NCBI GenBank assembly: GCA_964581565.1 | Contig: CAZOOZ010000003.1 | Coordinates: 176,495 to 240,494 of the forward strand | DNA: 64,000 nt | Origin: UBA1433 sp964581565 | Lineage (GTDB): Bacteria; Bacillota; Clostridia; Eubacteriales; UBA1433 | Direction: 5' to 3' | Made by a program: the position numbers and the translations under genes | The notes under the pieces: model-generated | Told to the model about the DNA's origin: nothing | The model's input: only the letters and a program-made list of their open reading frames with translations | The model's database searches: none | Part shown: piece by piece, positions 9,274-18,506 of the stretch | Layout: every line of letters begins with the position of its first letter | Numbering within the stretch: the first letter of the stretch is position 1

Positions 9274-12200
9274 TTATTCTGATAATTTTTTATAAGACTC
9301 GTAACGCTGTTTAGATTCTTTTTCAGCTTTTTCAAACATCTCTTTTGCTTCTCTCGGGAATTGTTGTTCCAAAGAAGTGTATCTGGTTTCGCTTCTTAAG
9401 AATTCAATAAAATCATCTTTAGGTTCTTTACTATCAAGAAGAAACGGATTCTTACCTTCTTCTGCCAAAACAGGATTGTAGCGATATAAATGCCAGTACC
9501 CGCTTTCAACAGCTTTTTGTTCTTGTTCGATGCTTTTTCCCATACCCGCTTTAATGCCGTGATTAATACAAGGTGCATAAGCAATGATAAGCGAAGGGCC
9601 ATCATAGCTTTCTGCTTCTTTAACTGCTTTAATAAATTGGTTCATATCTGCACCGAGCGCTACCTGGGCAACATACACATAATTATAAGAAATTGCCATC
9701 ATGCCTAAATCTTTTTTCTTTGTTTTCTTGCCGCTTGCCGCAAATTTGGCAACCGATGCAGTCGGTGTTGCTTTTGATGCTTGCCCACCTGTATTTGAAT
9801 ATACTTCCGTGTCAAAGACAAGCACGTTGACATTTTCTCCGCTTGCAAGCACATGATCCAGCCCGCCATAACCAATATCATATGCCCATCCGTCTCCACC
9901 AAATATCCATACACTTTTTTTGCCAAGATAATCTTTATTATCTTTGATTACTTTAAATTGTTGCTTGCAGTCAGATGCTGTGTCTTCCAGTTCTAAAAAT
10001 TCCAGACCAGCTTGTCTGCTAAGTTCAGGATCATCCATATCGGAAAGCCATTTATCTGCAGCCTGCGCTACTTGCTGATTTTTTGCATTTGATACAATAT
10101 ATTTCATATTTATTTTAATCAATTCTCTGATTTGCTTCACTGCTACAGCCATACCAAATCCATATTCCGCATTATCTTCAAAAAGAGAATTTGCCCAAGC
10201 AGGACCTCTTCCTTCTTCATTCACAGTATAAGGCATACTCGGTGCGCTTGCTCCCCAAATCGAAGAACAACCTGTAGCATTTGCAATGATCATTCTCTCA
10301 CCACAATATTGCGTAATATATTTGGCATAGGGTGTCTCTCCGCAGCCTGCGCATGCGCCCGAGAATTCTAAGAGTGGTTTTACAAATTGACTTGTCTTGA
10401 TATTTGATCTATTCATGCCTTTGCTCTTATCTTTCAGAGTTAATGCATATGCAAAATTTCCCGTTTCTTTCATTTGGCTTGCTATCGGCTCCATAACAAG
10501 CGCTTTTTCTTTTGCAGGACATACCTGTGCGCAGCTTCCACAACCTGTGCAATCAAGCGGGGAAATCTGAATGCGATAATTGTATCCTTCCAATTCTTTT
10601 CCTTTTGCTTTTACCGTATCAAAGCCAGCTGGCGCTGTCTGTGTTTCATCTTGAGTCAAAAGGAATGTACGGATTGAAGCGTGCGGACATACAAACGAGC
10701 ACCTTCCGCATTGTATACAATTTTCTTTAATCCATGTAGGCACGAAAGCGGCAATACCTCTTTTTTCATAAGCACTGGTTCCTGCCGGAAATGCTCCGTC
10801 TGCCACGTCTTTAAATACGGATACAGGGATGTCATCACCTTTTTTAGCACTGATCGGTCGAAGAATATTTTTAATAAATTCAGGCTCTTTTATAGTCTTT
10901 ACTTCTTTTTCTTCAACTGATTTTTTCCAACTATCTTTAACTTCGACTTTTTGCAGAGAGGTAATGCTCCTCTCAATGGCATCCATATTCATTTTGACGA
11001 TTTTATCGCCTTTTTTACCATAACTTTTTATAACTGCATCTTTTAAATATTTCACCGCATTATCAAAATCAATGACTTCTGATAATTTAAAGAAAGCTGT
11101 TTGCATAATCATGTTTGTTCTTCCGCCTAAACCGATATCTTGTGCCAGAGCTGTTGCATCTATGATGTAAAAATTAATATCATTTTCTGCAATATATTTT
11201 TTCATATTTGCAGGTAGTTTATCATCAATGTCCTCTAATTTCCAAGTTGTGTTCAGCAAGAATGTGCCGCCTTTTTTTAAACCGTCGAGCAAATCAAATT
11301 GATACACGTAAGATTGCAGAGAACAAGAAATAAAATCTGCTTCACTGATTAAATAGGTTGAACGTATCGGTGTTTTGCCGAATCTTAAATGGGATATTGT
11401 AACGCCGCCGCTTTTTTTGCTGTCATATTCAAAATATCCTTGAGCATACATATCTGTATTATCGCCGATAATTTTAATTGCACTCTTGTTTGCGCCTACC
11501 GTGCCATCGCTTCCAAGCCCCCAAAATTTACATCTTACAGTACCTTTGTTTTCTGTTATAATGCTTTGATTCATCGGTAGCGATTTATTGGTAACATCGT
11601 CTACAATACCGATCGTAAAGTCATCTTTAGGATTCTTTGCCTGTAGATTTTCATAAACAGCCAGTATTTGAGAAGGCGTTGTATCTTTCGAGCCAAGACC
11701 ATATCTTCCTCCGACAACTACCGGCGCATTTTCCTTATTAAAGAAAATTGATTTAATGTCTAAATAAAGTGGTTCTCCCGGCGCTCCAGGTTCTTTTGTC
11801 CTGTCAAGAACGGCAATTTTTTGTACTGTTTTGGGCAATACTCTCAATAAATGTTCCACTGAAAACGGCCTGTATAATCTTACTTTTATGACACCTGTCT
11901 TTTGACCTTTTTCATTTAAATAATCAACCACTTCTTCAATTGTTTCCACTACTGAACCCATTGCTACGATAATATTCGTCGCATCGGGCGCACCATAATA
12001 TTCAAACGGTTTATATGCTCTTCCCGTAATTTTAGCAAGCTCGTCCATATAATGCTCAACTGTATTTGCAACATCAATATAGTGCGTATTGCCGGCTTCT
12101 CTGCACTGGAAGAAAATATCCGGATTTTGCGCGGTTCCTTTTGTACATGGATGCTCCGGATTCAAACTGCGGTCTTTAAATCTTTTCACTGCATCCATAT

Positions 12201-12783
12201 CTACCAAGCCGCCTAAATCATCGTATTCCAATACGTCGATTTTTTGTACTTCATGACTTGTTCGAAATCCGTCAAAGAAATGCACAAATGGTATGGAAGT
12301 AGATATCGCCGCCAAATGTGCTATTGCAGCCATATCCATGCTTTCCTGAACACTGTTAGATGCTAAGAATGCAAAGCCTGTTTGTCTCGCGGCCATCACA
12401 TCCGAATGATCTCCAAATATACTCAGCGCATGTGAAGCCACCGCTCTTGCAGTGACGTGAAAAACCCCCGGCAAAAATTCACCGGCAATTTTGTACATGT
12501 TTGGCACCATCAGCAGTAATCCTTGCGAGGCTGTAAATGTACTGGTCAGCGCACCTCCGGTAAGCGACCCGTGAACTGCGCCTGCGGCACCTCCCTCACT
12601 TTGCATTTCAACTACCTTCACTTCCTGGCCGAAAATATTTTTTCTGCCATATGCAGACCATTCATCAATGAATTCTGCCATCGGTGAAGATGGTGTGATT
12701 GGAAAGATTGCAGCTACTTCTGTAAATGCATATGCCGAATGTGCGGCAGCTGTGTTTCCATCCATCGTTTTCATTTTTGACAT
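9274..12783 (-). CDS. nifJ: Pyruvate:ferredoxin (flavodoxin) oxidoreductase
   Basis: Converts pyruvate and CoA to acetyl-CoA and CO2 while reducing ferredoxin, the core anaerobic pyruvate reaction. 1169 residues, the normal size of the single-chain enzyme. In order: N-terminal thiamine-diphosphate domain (FPITPSSPMAEF near 27), domain II, the gamma domain, a 2[4Fe-4S] ferredoxin domain around 690-770 (CIQCGRCSFVCPH and CTGCGSCAQVCPA), and the C-terminal TPP domain with CAGCGE and GGDGWAYDIGYGG. The start ATG at 12783 has AGGAGG 7 bases upstream. It is monocistronic, with its own promoter and terminator. Confidence 0.98.
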   Translation of the reverse strand: MSKMKTMDGNTAAAHSAYAFTEVAAIFPITPSSPMAEFIDEWSAYGRKNIFGQEVKVVEMQSEGGAAGAVHGSLTGGALTSTFTASQGLLLMVPNMYKIAGEFLPGVFHVTARAVASHALSIFGDHSDVMAARQTGFAFLASNSVQESMDMAAIAHLAAISTSIPFVHFFDGFRTSHEVQKIDVLEYDDLGGLVDMDAVKRFKDRSLNPEHPCTKGTAQNPDIFFQCREAGNTHYIDVANTVEHYMDELAKITGRAYKPFEYYGAPDATNIIVAMGSVVETIEEVVDYLNEKGQKTGVIKVRLYRPFSVEHLLRVLPKTVQKIAVLDRTKEPGAPGEPLYLDIKSIFFNKENAPVVVGGRYGLGSKDTTPSQILAVYENLQAKNPKDDFTIGIVDDVTNKSLPMNQSIITENKGTVRCKFWGLGSDGTVGANKSAIKIIGDNTDMYAQGYFEYDSKKSGGVTISHLRFGKTPIRSTYLISEADFISCSLQSYVYQFDLLDGLKKGGTFLLNTTWKLEDIDDKLPANMKKYIAENDINFYIIDATALAQDIGLGGRTNMIMQTAFFKLSEVIDFDNAVKYLKDAVIKSYGKKGDKIVKMNMDAIERSITSLQKVEVKDSWKKSVEEKEVKTIKEPEFIKNILRPISAKKGDDIPVSVFKDVADGAFPAGTSAYEKRGIAAFVPTWIKENCIQCGRCSFVCPHASIRTFLLTQDETQTAPAGFDTVKAKGKELEGYNYRIQISPLDCTGCGSCAQVCPAKEKALVMEPIASQMKETGNFAYALTLKDKSKGMNRSNIKTSQFVKPLLEFSGACAGCGETPYAKYITQYCGERMIIANATGCSSIWGASAPSMPYTVNEEGRGPAWANSLFEDNAEYGFGMAVAVKQIRELIKINMKYIVSNAKNQQVAQAADKWLSDMDDPELSRQAGLEFLELEDTASDCKQQFKVIKDNKDYLGKKSVWIFGGDGWAYDIGYGGLDHVLASGENVNVLVFDTEVYSNTGGQASKATPTASVAKFAASGKKTKKKDLGMMAISYNYVYVAQVALGADMNQFIKAVKEAESYDGPSLIIAYAPCINHGIKAGMGKSIEQEQKAVESGYWHLYRYNPVLAEEGKNPFLLDSKEPKDDFIEFLRSETRYTSLEQQFPREAKEMFEKAEKESKQRYESYKKLSE

Positions 12784-12835
12784 AATGATTTCCTCCTACA
12801 ATAAACATATCTGCTTGTTTAATTTTAAACTTATG

Positions 12836-12854
12836 AATAACAGCAGGTGTTATT
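12836..12854. repeat. Inverted repeat in the nifJ 5' untranslated region
   Basis: AATAACA (12836-12842), five bases, TGTTATT (12848-12854): a perfect 7-bp inverted repeat between the nifJ promoter and start codon. A small hairpin or operator; function unknown. Confidence 0.45.
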
Positions 12855-12881
12855 TATAATAAAACTACTCATAAAGAGTGT

Positions 12882-12910
12882 TTTATACGATACGGATGTT
12901 GATTTGTAAA
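12882..12910 (-). promoter_or_regulatory. nifJ sigma-A promoter
   Basis: Minus strand: TTTACA (12910-12905), 17 bases, TATAAA (12887-12882), giving a leader of roughly 90 bases. Confidence 0.65.
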
Positions 12911-13002
12911 GATTAAAGCGAATAATTATAAGTAGAATTTTGTGTTAATGATTAAATATTAAATAAAGGTAATCTGATTAAACTGTAAATTGTTTATTAA
13001 AT

Positions 13003-13330
13003 ATGCAAGCGAATAAGCCGAGTTCTGTATTAATGACCATCTATCTGAGCATACTGTCGCCAGTATGCTTATGCGACCTACCATGAACCACAGCGGGCAA
13101 CTGCATAAAAGGTTCTTCTTGGTCTTGCTCCAAATGGGGTTTGCATAATATATTGTTACCAATACACTACGTGAGCTCTTACCTCACGCTTTCATCCTTA
13201 CCGCGTTCGCGGCGGTTTACTTTCTGTTGCACTTTCCTTAAAGTTGCCTTCACCGGACGTTATCCGGCATTTTGCCCTGCGGAGCTCGGACTTTCCTCAC
13301 ACTTAATATGCGCGGTCAAATGGCTTGCCT
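13003..13330 (-). ncRNA. rnpB: RNase P RNA
   Basis: Catalytic RNA that trims the 5' leader of tRNAs. On the minus strand it shows the signature GAGGAAAGTCCGAGCTC close to the 5' end, and near the 3' end ACAGAACTCGGCTTA, the two strands that build P4 and the core. The ends pair as helix P1: GCAAGC (about 13328-13323) with GCTTGC (13010-13005). The length is about 325 bases. Exact ends are inferred from P1. Several reading frames drawn across it are spurious. Confidence 0.96.
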
Positions 13331-13347
13331 ATTTCATAGTAATAAAA

Positions 13348-13376
13348 ATTATACATTTTATATTTATAATTGTCAA
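13348..13376 (-). promoter_or_regulatory. rnpB promoter, perfect consensus
   Basis: Minus strand: TTGACA (13376-13371), 17 bases, TATAAT (13353-13348). Both hexamers and the spacing are ideal, as expected for a strongly expressed stable RNA. Confidence 0.9.
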
Positions 13377-13536
13377 AAAAAATAACAATAAATACGTTTT
13401 CAAGTAAATATTGCCATTTTAAAAACACTTTTTAATATCTTTATCACAAATATTTAAGTAATTCGTCATTTTAATAAATGCAATTTGTGATATAATTTTT
13501 TTATAATCATAATAAAATAGCAACTGGAGGAATAGG

Positions 13537-14610
13537 ATGATTTGTGTTATTATCCCGTCGTTAAATCCAAATACCGAGCTGATTGATTACGTTCATAATG
13601 TGTTAAGCAAGGGATTGAAACCTGTAATTATTATTAATGATGGCAGTGATAACAGCTATGATAATATTTTTGATAATTTAAAACAAATGCCCGACTGCAT
13701 TGTCTTAAAACATGAATACAATCAAGGTAAGGGCGCCGCTTTAAAGACCGGTTACGCTTACTTTCTCAAACACTGCCATGCCTGTGCCGGCGTTATTACC
13801 GCCGATGCCGATGGCCAGCATGATATAGAAGATATTTTAAAAATATCAAAATTACTCCAAGAAAATAATATTAATCAAGCCATATTAGGCCAAAGAGATT
13901 TATATAACAAAAAAGTGCCTCTCCGTTCAAGGATAGGCAATGCATCGAGCGCCATTTTATTTTCATTGCTTTATGGCTGCAACATTCCTGACACACAAAG
14001 CGGCCTGAGAGGTTTTTCGGCTGATTTGATCCCACTCATGCTCTCAATAAAAGGTGAGAGATACGATTATGAAATGACGGTGCTTTCGTATTTAAAGCTT
14101 AAAGATATAAAAACAATCAAAATTCCCATCAAAACAATTTATATTGACAACAATAAAGGATCTCACTACAGAACTTTTTATGATACTGCGAAAATTTTTA
14201 CTAGGATCATCAGCACTTTTTTGCGCTACACAGTCTCTTCGTTTGCATCTGCGATTACCGATATAGCAGTTTTCGCCATTTGTTTTTTCTGGCTATTCAC
14301 AGACATTTCGTATGCGCAAAAAGTGTTTTTATGTACTGTTATTGCAAGAATCACTTCTTCTATCGTGAATTATTATATCAATCATCGGGTTGTTTTCTTT
14401 TCAAAAATGCCTCATCGAAGCACTGTAGTTAAATATTATACACTCTGGTGTATTCAATTACTGACATCCTACTTTTTGATTTTAGCATTCTCTTCTATAG
14501 TGAATATAAATACTGTGCTTCTTAAATATATTATAGATTTATTCCTTGCATTAATCAGCTATCAAATACAACTGCGAATTGTATTTAAAAATAAGGATAT
14601 TACAATATAA
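13537..14610 (+). CDS. GT2 glycosyltransferase fused to a GtrA-like membrane domain
   Basis: 357 residues. Residues 1-215 are a family 2 glycosyltransferase: VIIPSLN strand, INDGSD nucleotide-binding loop and the metal-binding DAD (90-92, in TADADGQH), as in dolichyl/undecaprenyl-phosphate sugar synthases. Residues about 230-350 contain four hydrophobic helices of the GtrA type (ending NYYINHRVVFFSK, then two more). The combined protein probably makes and flips a polyprenyl-phosphate sugar used for cell-surface glycans; the sugar is unknown. AGGAG precedes the ATG. The acyltransferase gene follows after 20 bases. Confidence 0.9.
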   Translation: MICVIIPSLNPNTELIDYVHNVLSKGLKPVIIINDGSDNSYDNIFDNLKQMPDCIVLKHEYNQGKGAALKTGYAYFLKHCHACAGVITADADGQHDIEDILKISKLLQENNINQAILGQRDLYNKKVPLRSRIGNASSAILFSLLYGCNIPDTQSGLRGFSADLIPLMLSIKGERYDYEMTVLSYLKLKDIKTIKIPIKTIYIDNNKGSHYRTFYDTAKIFTRIISTFLRYTVSSFASAITDIAVFAICFFWLFTDISYAQKVFLCTVIARITSSIVNYYINHRVVFFSKMPHRSTVVKYYTLWCIQLLTSYFLILAFSSIVNINTVLLKYIIDLFLALISYQIQLRIVFKNKDITI

Positions 14611-14630
14611 TAAAAAATGTTGAGGCAACT

Positions 14631-15329
14631 ATGAGTAATTACGGCCCTTTATTTAGAGTGTTACGAAAAATAAAGATTACTTTTACAAGAAAGATAGCAG
14701 TCCCACCAAAAGAAGAATTTACAACTTCTTGTGTTTACATCGGTCATCATCAAAATATGTTTGGCCCGGTAAGTTTTATGACTTTTTGTCCTGTCGATGT
14801 CAGAATTTGGGCATTCAGCGCTTTTTTAAACAGGAAAGACTGTTATAAACACTTTTCGGAATATACATTTACAGAAAGATTCAAACTGCATCCCGTTTTG
14901 TCAAAAATATGCGCCTTCGGTTTATCTTTCGTTGTTCCGCCTCTTTTAAACTCAATGAATGCCATCAGTGTACACAGACTAGAGAGTCATAACAGAAAAC
15001 AAATTTTTCAAACAATAGAAGACAGCGTAGCTGCACTTCTATGTAATCAACGCGTTTTAATTTTCCCTGATATTGATTATACAAGCAACGAGCCGGCTTG
15101 CGGCAAATTTTACAGTGGTTTTAGCCGAATAGAAAAGTTATATTACGAGAAAACAAAGGAGCATGTTTGCTTTATTCCCGTCTATATCAGTAAATCAAAA
15201 CGAAAAATGCTTTTGGGCAAAAACTTTATGTTAAAAGGCACCGCTCCAGGTTCTTTTGATTTAAAAGAAATCGTACAAACTATGCAAAACGGTATCAATG
15301 AACTTGCAGCCGCTTGCAATGATATATAA
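14631..15329 (+). CDS. Putative lysophospholipid acyltransferase (PlsC-like)
   Basis: 232 residues. GHHQNMFGP near residue 43 sits where PlsC-family acyltransferases have the NHxSxxD box, and VLIFPDIDYT (about 142-151) fits the later FPEG-type box. Similar Bacillota proteins with an H-Q-N-x-x-G-P box are usually annotated as glycerol acyltransferases. There is no clear membrane span except around 95-110. Downstream of, and probably cotranscribed with, the GT2-GtrA gene, suggesting a glycolipid role. Assignment rests on the two boxes only. Confidence 0.6.
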   Translation: MSNYGPLFRVLRKIKITFTRKIAVPPKEEFTTSCVYIGHHQNMFGPVSFMTFCPVDVRIWAFSAFLNRKDCYKHFSEYTFTERFKLHPVLSKICAFGLSFVVPPLLNSMNAISVHRLESHNRKQIFQTIEDSVAALLCNQRVLIFPDIDYTSNEPACGKFYSGFSRIEKLYYEKTKEHVCFIPVYISKSKRKMLLGKNFMLKGTAPGSFDLKEIVQTMQNGINELAAACNDI

Positions 15330-15364
15330 AAAATGGTTATAATAATATAAATTAAAAATTATTA

Positions 15365-15392
15365 TTGACATAATTTAATTATTGTGTAATAT
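15365..15392 (+). promoter_or_regulatory. thrS promoter
   Basis: TTGACA (15365-15370), 16 bases, TAATAT (15387-15392), about 30 bases before the first T-box helix. Confidence 0.75.
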
Positions 15393-15424
15393 ATCTTTAT
15401 AATCAAAATATATATATTGCCGAT

Positions 15425-15660
15425 GAAAAAGAAGAGTAATAAAATATCACCGACAGAGAAGGCGGCACAATATAGCTGAAAGTGTCCGCGGGCCAATATT
15501 TTATGAAAACCACTTTTAAGGTTTATGTGAAAACAAATTGATTAAACATGAATGGTGATTCCATTATAATCATAAAGCGGGCAGCATGCATGCCAATAAA
15601 GGTGGAACCGCGGAAATATTCGTCCTTTAAATATACTTATTTATATTTAAAGGACTTTTT
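15425..15660 (+). promoter_or_regulatory. T-box riboswitch for thrS (threonine specifier)
   Basis: Senses uncharged tRNA-Thr and lets transcription continue when threonine is scarce. The AGTA loop-E motif is at about 15434-15437, and the stem I base pairs AAGAGT with ACTTTT. The codon facing it on the 3' side is ACC (15509-15511), followed by a purine, read here as the Thr specifier. The T-box TGGAACCGCGG is at 15603-15613. The terminator is a perfect 14-bp stem, 15622-15635 with 15642-15655, then a T run. The antiterminator would form from the T-box sequence and the 5' arm of the terminator. Confidence 0.96.
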
Positions 15661-15699
15661 GTATATAAAACACTTATTAGAATTAAAGGAGATGAAATA

Positions 15700-17604
15700 A
15701 TGATAAATGTTAAATTAAAAGATGACTCTATTATTACAGTTAATGAAAACAGTTCAATCTTTGATGTAGCAAAAAAAATCAGCGGCTCTCTTGCCAAAAA
15801 TGCACTGATTGGTCAAATAGACGGTAAGGCAGTTGATCTTTCTACGCCGATTACAACAGACTGTGCATTAAACATTTTTACGTTTGAAGACAAAGAAGGC
15901 AAAAATGCTTTTTGGCATACTTCTTCTCATGTTTTGGCACAGGCCGTAAAGAGGTTGTTTCCCGATGTGCATCTGGCAATCGGCCCGGCAATCGAGAATG
16001 GATTTTACTATGATTTTGACAGCCCAAAAGCATTTGTGCCTGAAGATTTAAGCAAGATTGAAGATGAAATGAAAAAAATTATTAAAGAGAATTTTCATCC
16101 TCACAGAATTGAATTATCCAAAAAGGAGGCAATTGACTTCTTTGAAGCTCAAGGAGAGGAATATAAAATTGAGCTGGCGCACGCAATCGATGACGGCGAA
16201 AAAATAAGCCTGTATGAACAAGGCGAATTCACCGATCTGTGTGCAGGCCCCCATTTATTTGACTTATCCAAAATCAAAGCCATCAAACTCACTTCCATTG
16301 CCGGTGCCTATTGGCGCGGTGATGAGAATAACAAAATGCTTCAAAGAATCTACGGCATCTCTTTTCCGAAACAAAGTATGCTCGATGAATATTTGACTTT
16401 GCTTGAAGAAGCCAAAAAACGCGATCATAGAAAACTCGGCAAAGAATTGGATTTGTATTCCATCATGGAAGAAGGTCCCGGTTTTCCGTTTTTTCATCCA
16501 AACGGGATGATTTTGCGCAATGAACTTGAATATTTTTGGAGATGTGAACACACAAGACGCGGCTACAGCGAAGTTAGGACTCCCATTATGCTCGACTGTG
16601 AATTGTGGAAACAATCAGGGCACTGGCAAAATTATAAAGACAATATGTATTTTTCCGAGATAGACGGAAGAACATACGCCTTAAAGCCCATGAACTGCCC
16701 CGGCTCCATGCTGCTGTATAAAAGAAAAATGTGGTCATACCGCGACCTGCCGCTTCGCATGGGCGAGCTCGGCATCGTTCATCGTCACGAGCTCTCAGGC
16801 GCACTGCACGGACTTATGCGCGTGCGTAATTTCACGCAGGATGATGCCCATATATTCATGACATCAGAGCAGGCCACAGATGAGATTATCGGCGTCATAG
16901 ATAAAATCGACTATTTCTATTCACTGTTCGGATTTTCCTATCACCTTGAATTATCCACAAGGCCCGATAAATTCATAGGCGAAATAAAAGACTGGGATAT
17001 AGCCACTAACGCACTAAAGACTGCGCTTGACAAAAAAGGCAAAGACTATGTCATCAACGAAGGCGACGGAGCTTTCTACGGCCCGAAAATAGATTTCCAT
17101 TTAAAAGACAGTATCGGCAGAACATGGCAGTGCGGCACGATACAATTAGATTTTCAAATGCCCGAACGCTTTGATCTGTATTACGTAGGCGCAGACGGAG
17201 AAAAACACCGTCCGACTGTGATACACACGGTAACCTATGGCTCTGTTGAACGCTTTATCGCTATTCTGACAGAACATTTTGCGGGGGCTTTTCCGCTTTG
17301 GCTTGCGCCTGTTCAATGCGTGATTATCCCTGTCGCAAGCGAATTTGACGGTTACTGCGAAGAGCTGCTGCAAAAATATCAAGACTGTGGCATACGAGCC
17401 GAATACGACGACAGAAACGAAAAAATGGGCTATAAAATACGAGAGGCACAGATGCAGAAAGTACCGTATATGCTTGTTGTGGGGCAAAAAGAACAACACA
17501 GCAACACAATCGCCGTGCGCAACAGGAAAGGTGATAACACCACATATGGCGTGCAGGAATTTTTAGATAATTTGAAAGATGAAATAGAAAGAAAAGCATA
17601 TTGA
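15700..17604 (+). CDS. thrS: Threonyl-tRNA synthetase
   Basis: Charges tRNA-Thr in the cytoplasm. 634 residues, full length. TGS domain at 1-60, the editing domain with the HxxxH site in WHTSSHVLAQ, then the class II catalytic core: motif 2 around MNCPGSMLLYK and MGELGIVHRHE, and motif 3 in HRPTVIHTVTYGSVERF. The C-terminal anticodon domain covers about the last 105 residues (LAPVQCVIIPV onwards). AAAGGAG precedes the ATG by 7 bases. Regulated by the T-box directly upstream. Confidence 0.99.
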   Translation: MINVKLKDDSIITVNENSSIFDVAKKISGSLAKNALIGQIDGKAVDLSTPITTDCALNIFTFEDKEGKNAFWHTSSHVLAQAVKRLFPDVHLAIGPAIENGFYYDFDSPKAFVPEDLSKIEDEMKKIIKENFHPHRIELSKKEAIDFFEAQGEEYKIELAHAIDDGEKISLYEQGEFTDLCAGPHLFDLSKIKAIKLTSIAGAYWRGDENNKMLQRIYGISFPKQSMLDEYLTLLEEAKKRDHRKLGKELDLYSIMEEGPGFPFFHPNGMILRNELEYFWRCEHTRRGYSEVRTPIMLDCELWKQSGHWQNYKDNMYFSEIDGRTYALKPMNCPGSMLLYKRKMWSYRDLPLRMGELGIVHRHELSGALHGLMRVRNFTQDDAHIFMTSEQATDEIIGVIDKIDYFYSLFGFSYHLELSTRPDKFIGEIKDWDIATNALKTALDKKGKDYVINEGDGAFYGPKIDFHLKDSIGRTWQCGTIQLDFQMPERFDLYYVGADGEKHRPTVIHTVTYGSVERFIAILTEHFAGAFPLWLAPVQCVIIPVASEFDGYCEELLQKYQDCGIRAEYDDRNEKMGYKIREAQMQKVPYMLVVGQKEQHSNTIAVRNRKGDNTTYGVQEFLDNLKDEIERKAY

Positions 17605-17605
17605 T

Positions 17606-17629
17606 AAAAAGCGGCATATGCCGCTTTTT
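17606..17629 (+). terminator. Terminator after thrS
   Basis: A 24-base perfect palindrome, GCGGCATATGCCGC flanked by five A and five T, directly after the stop codon. Confidence 0.88.
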
Positions 17630-17770
17630 TCATGTTGCCGAAATGATATTATTTATCAATCAAATTCATGCCTATTCTCTTCATCATTTGTATTAAATAT
17701 TACAATTTATAAATTAATTGTTTACATTATGATATATTCATATTAAAATAATAAAAAAATGAGGTGTTCT

Positions 17771-18264
17771 ATGAATGGTATTTATTTAAGTTTTATCGTT
17801 ATAGGGTTAGGTATATATTTCATGATTAAGCCTTCAATAGATAGCACACGTACATACAATAATACTTTAAAAATTGTTAATGCAAAATGCGTATGTATAT
17901 GCAAATATATAAGCGGGCTACCTGATTTAACAGAGAATATGTCCTGCTATCTTTTTGCGGATGATGAAAAAATTACTGTCGTTCCTACCGATAATAGAAA
18001 TATTAAAATATCACTGCAATTATCTAAAATAAAGAATTTCAGAATATTCCATGGATTGGTGCTACTTTATTGACTTCACAAGAAAAAAACAGTTCAATTA
18101 TCATTAACTATGAATCTGAAAATAAAGAGATGAAAGAACTTATTTTTTCATTAACAGTAAATGTTTATGAAAATAAATTCAATAATTATGTTGCATCAGA
18201 ATGTAATATCTTTGATTTTGTCAATGAACACATTCCCAAACAAGAAAACATCATTGATTTATAA
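17771..18264 (+). pseudogene. Small membrane-anchored protein gene, apparently frameshifted
   Basis: A reading frame starts at ATG 17771 (GAGGTG 4-9 bases upstream) with a hydrophobic N-terminus (GIYLSFIVIGLGIYFMI) and stops at 18073. From about 18045 the coding signal moves to another frame, which stops at 18264. Read across the shift, the product ends one half with ISLQLSKIKNF and continues PWIGATLLTSQ, then SSIIINYES and ELIFSLTVN. That resembles one continuous beta domain in which a -SKI- strand is followed by a Gly-rich turn and a strand such as IIINY. The pattern suggests a one-base deletion or two-base insertion near 18045-18070, or a sequencing error. No classical slippery heptamer is visible. 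Function unknown. Confidence 0.55.
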
Positions 18265-18280
18265 ATATTGCTTGTAAAAT

Positions 18281-18302
18281 AGCAGGTCTTACCTGCTTTT
18301 TA
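18281..18302 (+). terminator. Terminator after the frameshifted gene
   Basis: AGCAGGT (18281-18287), CTT loop, ACCTGCT (18291-18297), then TTTTATTT. Confidence 0.85.
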
Positions 18303-18460
18303 TTTGCTTTGCTTCTTCTCATACTCCCGATTAAACTTGATCGCATATGCACTGAATAATCCGCCTCATTCTTCGCTTTCTTCCCTTTGTCTTTCTCTGT
18401 CTCATATAACACTATCGGTTCACTCAAATAACGTTTGTTTGGTATGCTCATCATGGCATC
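18303..18460. other. Intergenic stretch without a supported gene
   Basis: An open frame of 93 codons crosses this stretch on the minus strand, but it begins inside glmM, runs through the glmM terminator, has no ribosome binding site and has no composition or motif I recognise. It could be the decayed end of an older gene. I do not call it. Confidence 0.4.
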
Positions 18461-18489
18461 AAAAAAGCGCGGTGTATTCCGCCCTTTAT
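18461..18489 (-). terminator. Terminator after glmM
   Basis: Minus strand: AAAGGGCGG, loop AATACA, CCGCGCTTT with one G-G mismatch, followed by further T. It lies 18 bases after the glmM stop. Confidence 0.7.
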
Positions 18490-18506
18490 ATTTACATATA
18501 AAAATA

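Noticed and set aside
12959..13407. Open frames on both strands of about 67 and 88 codons
   Set aside because: They lie over the RNase P RNA, whose structural signatures explain the sequence.
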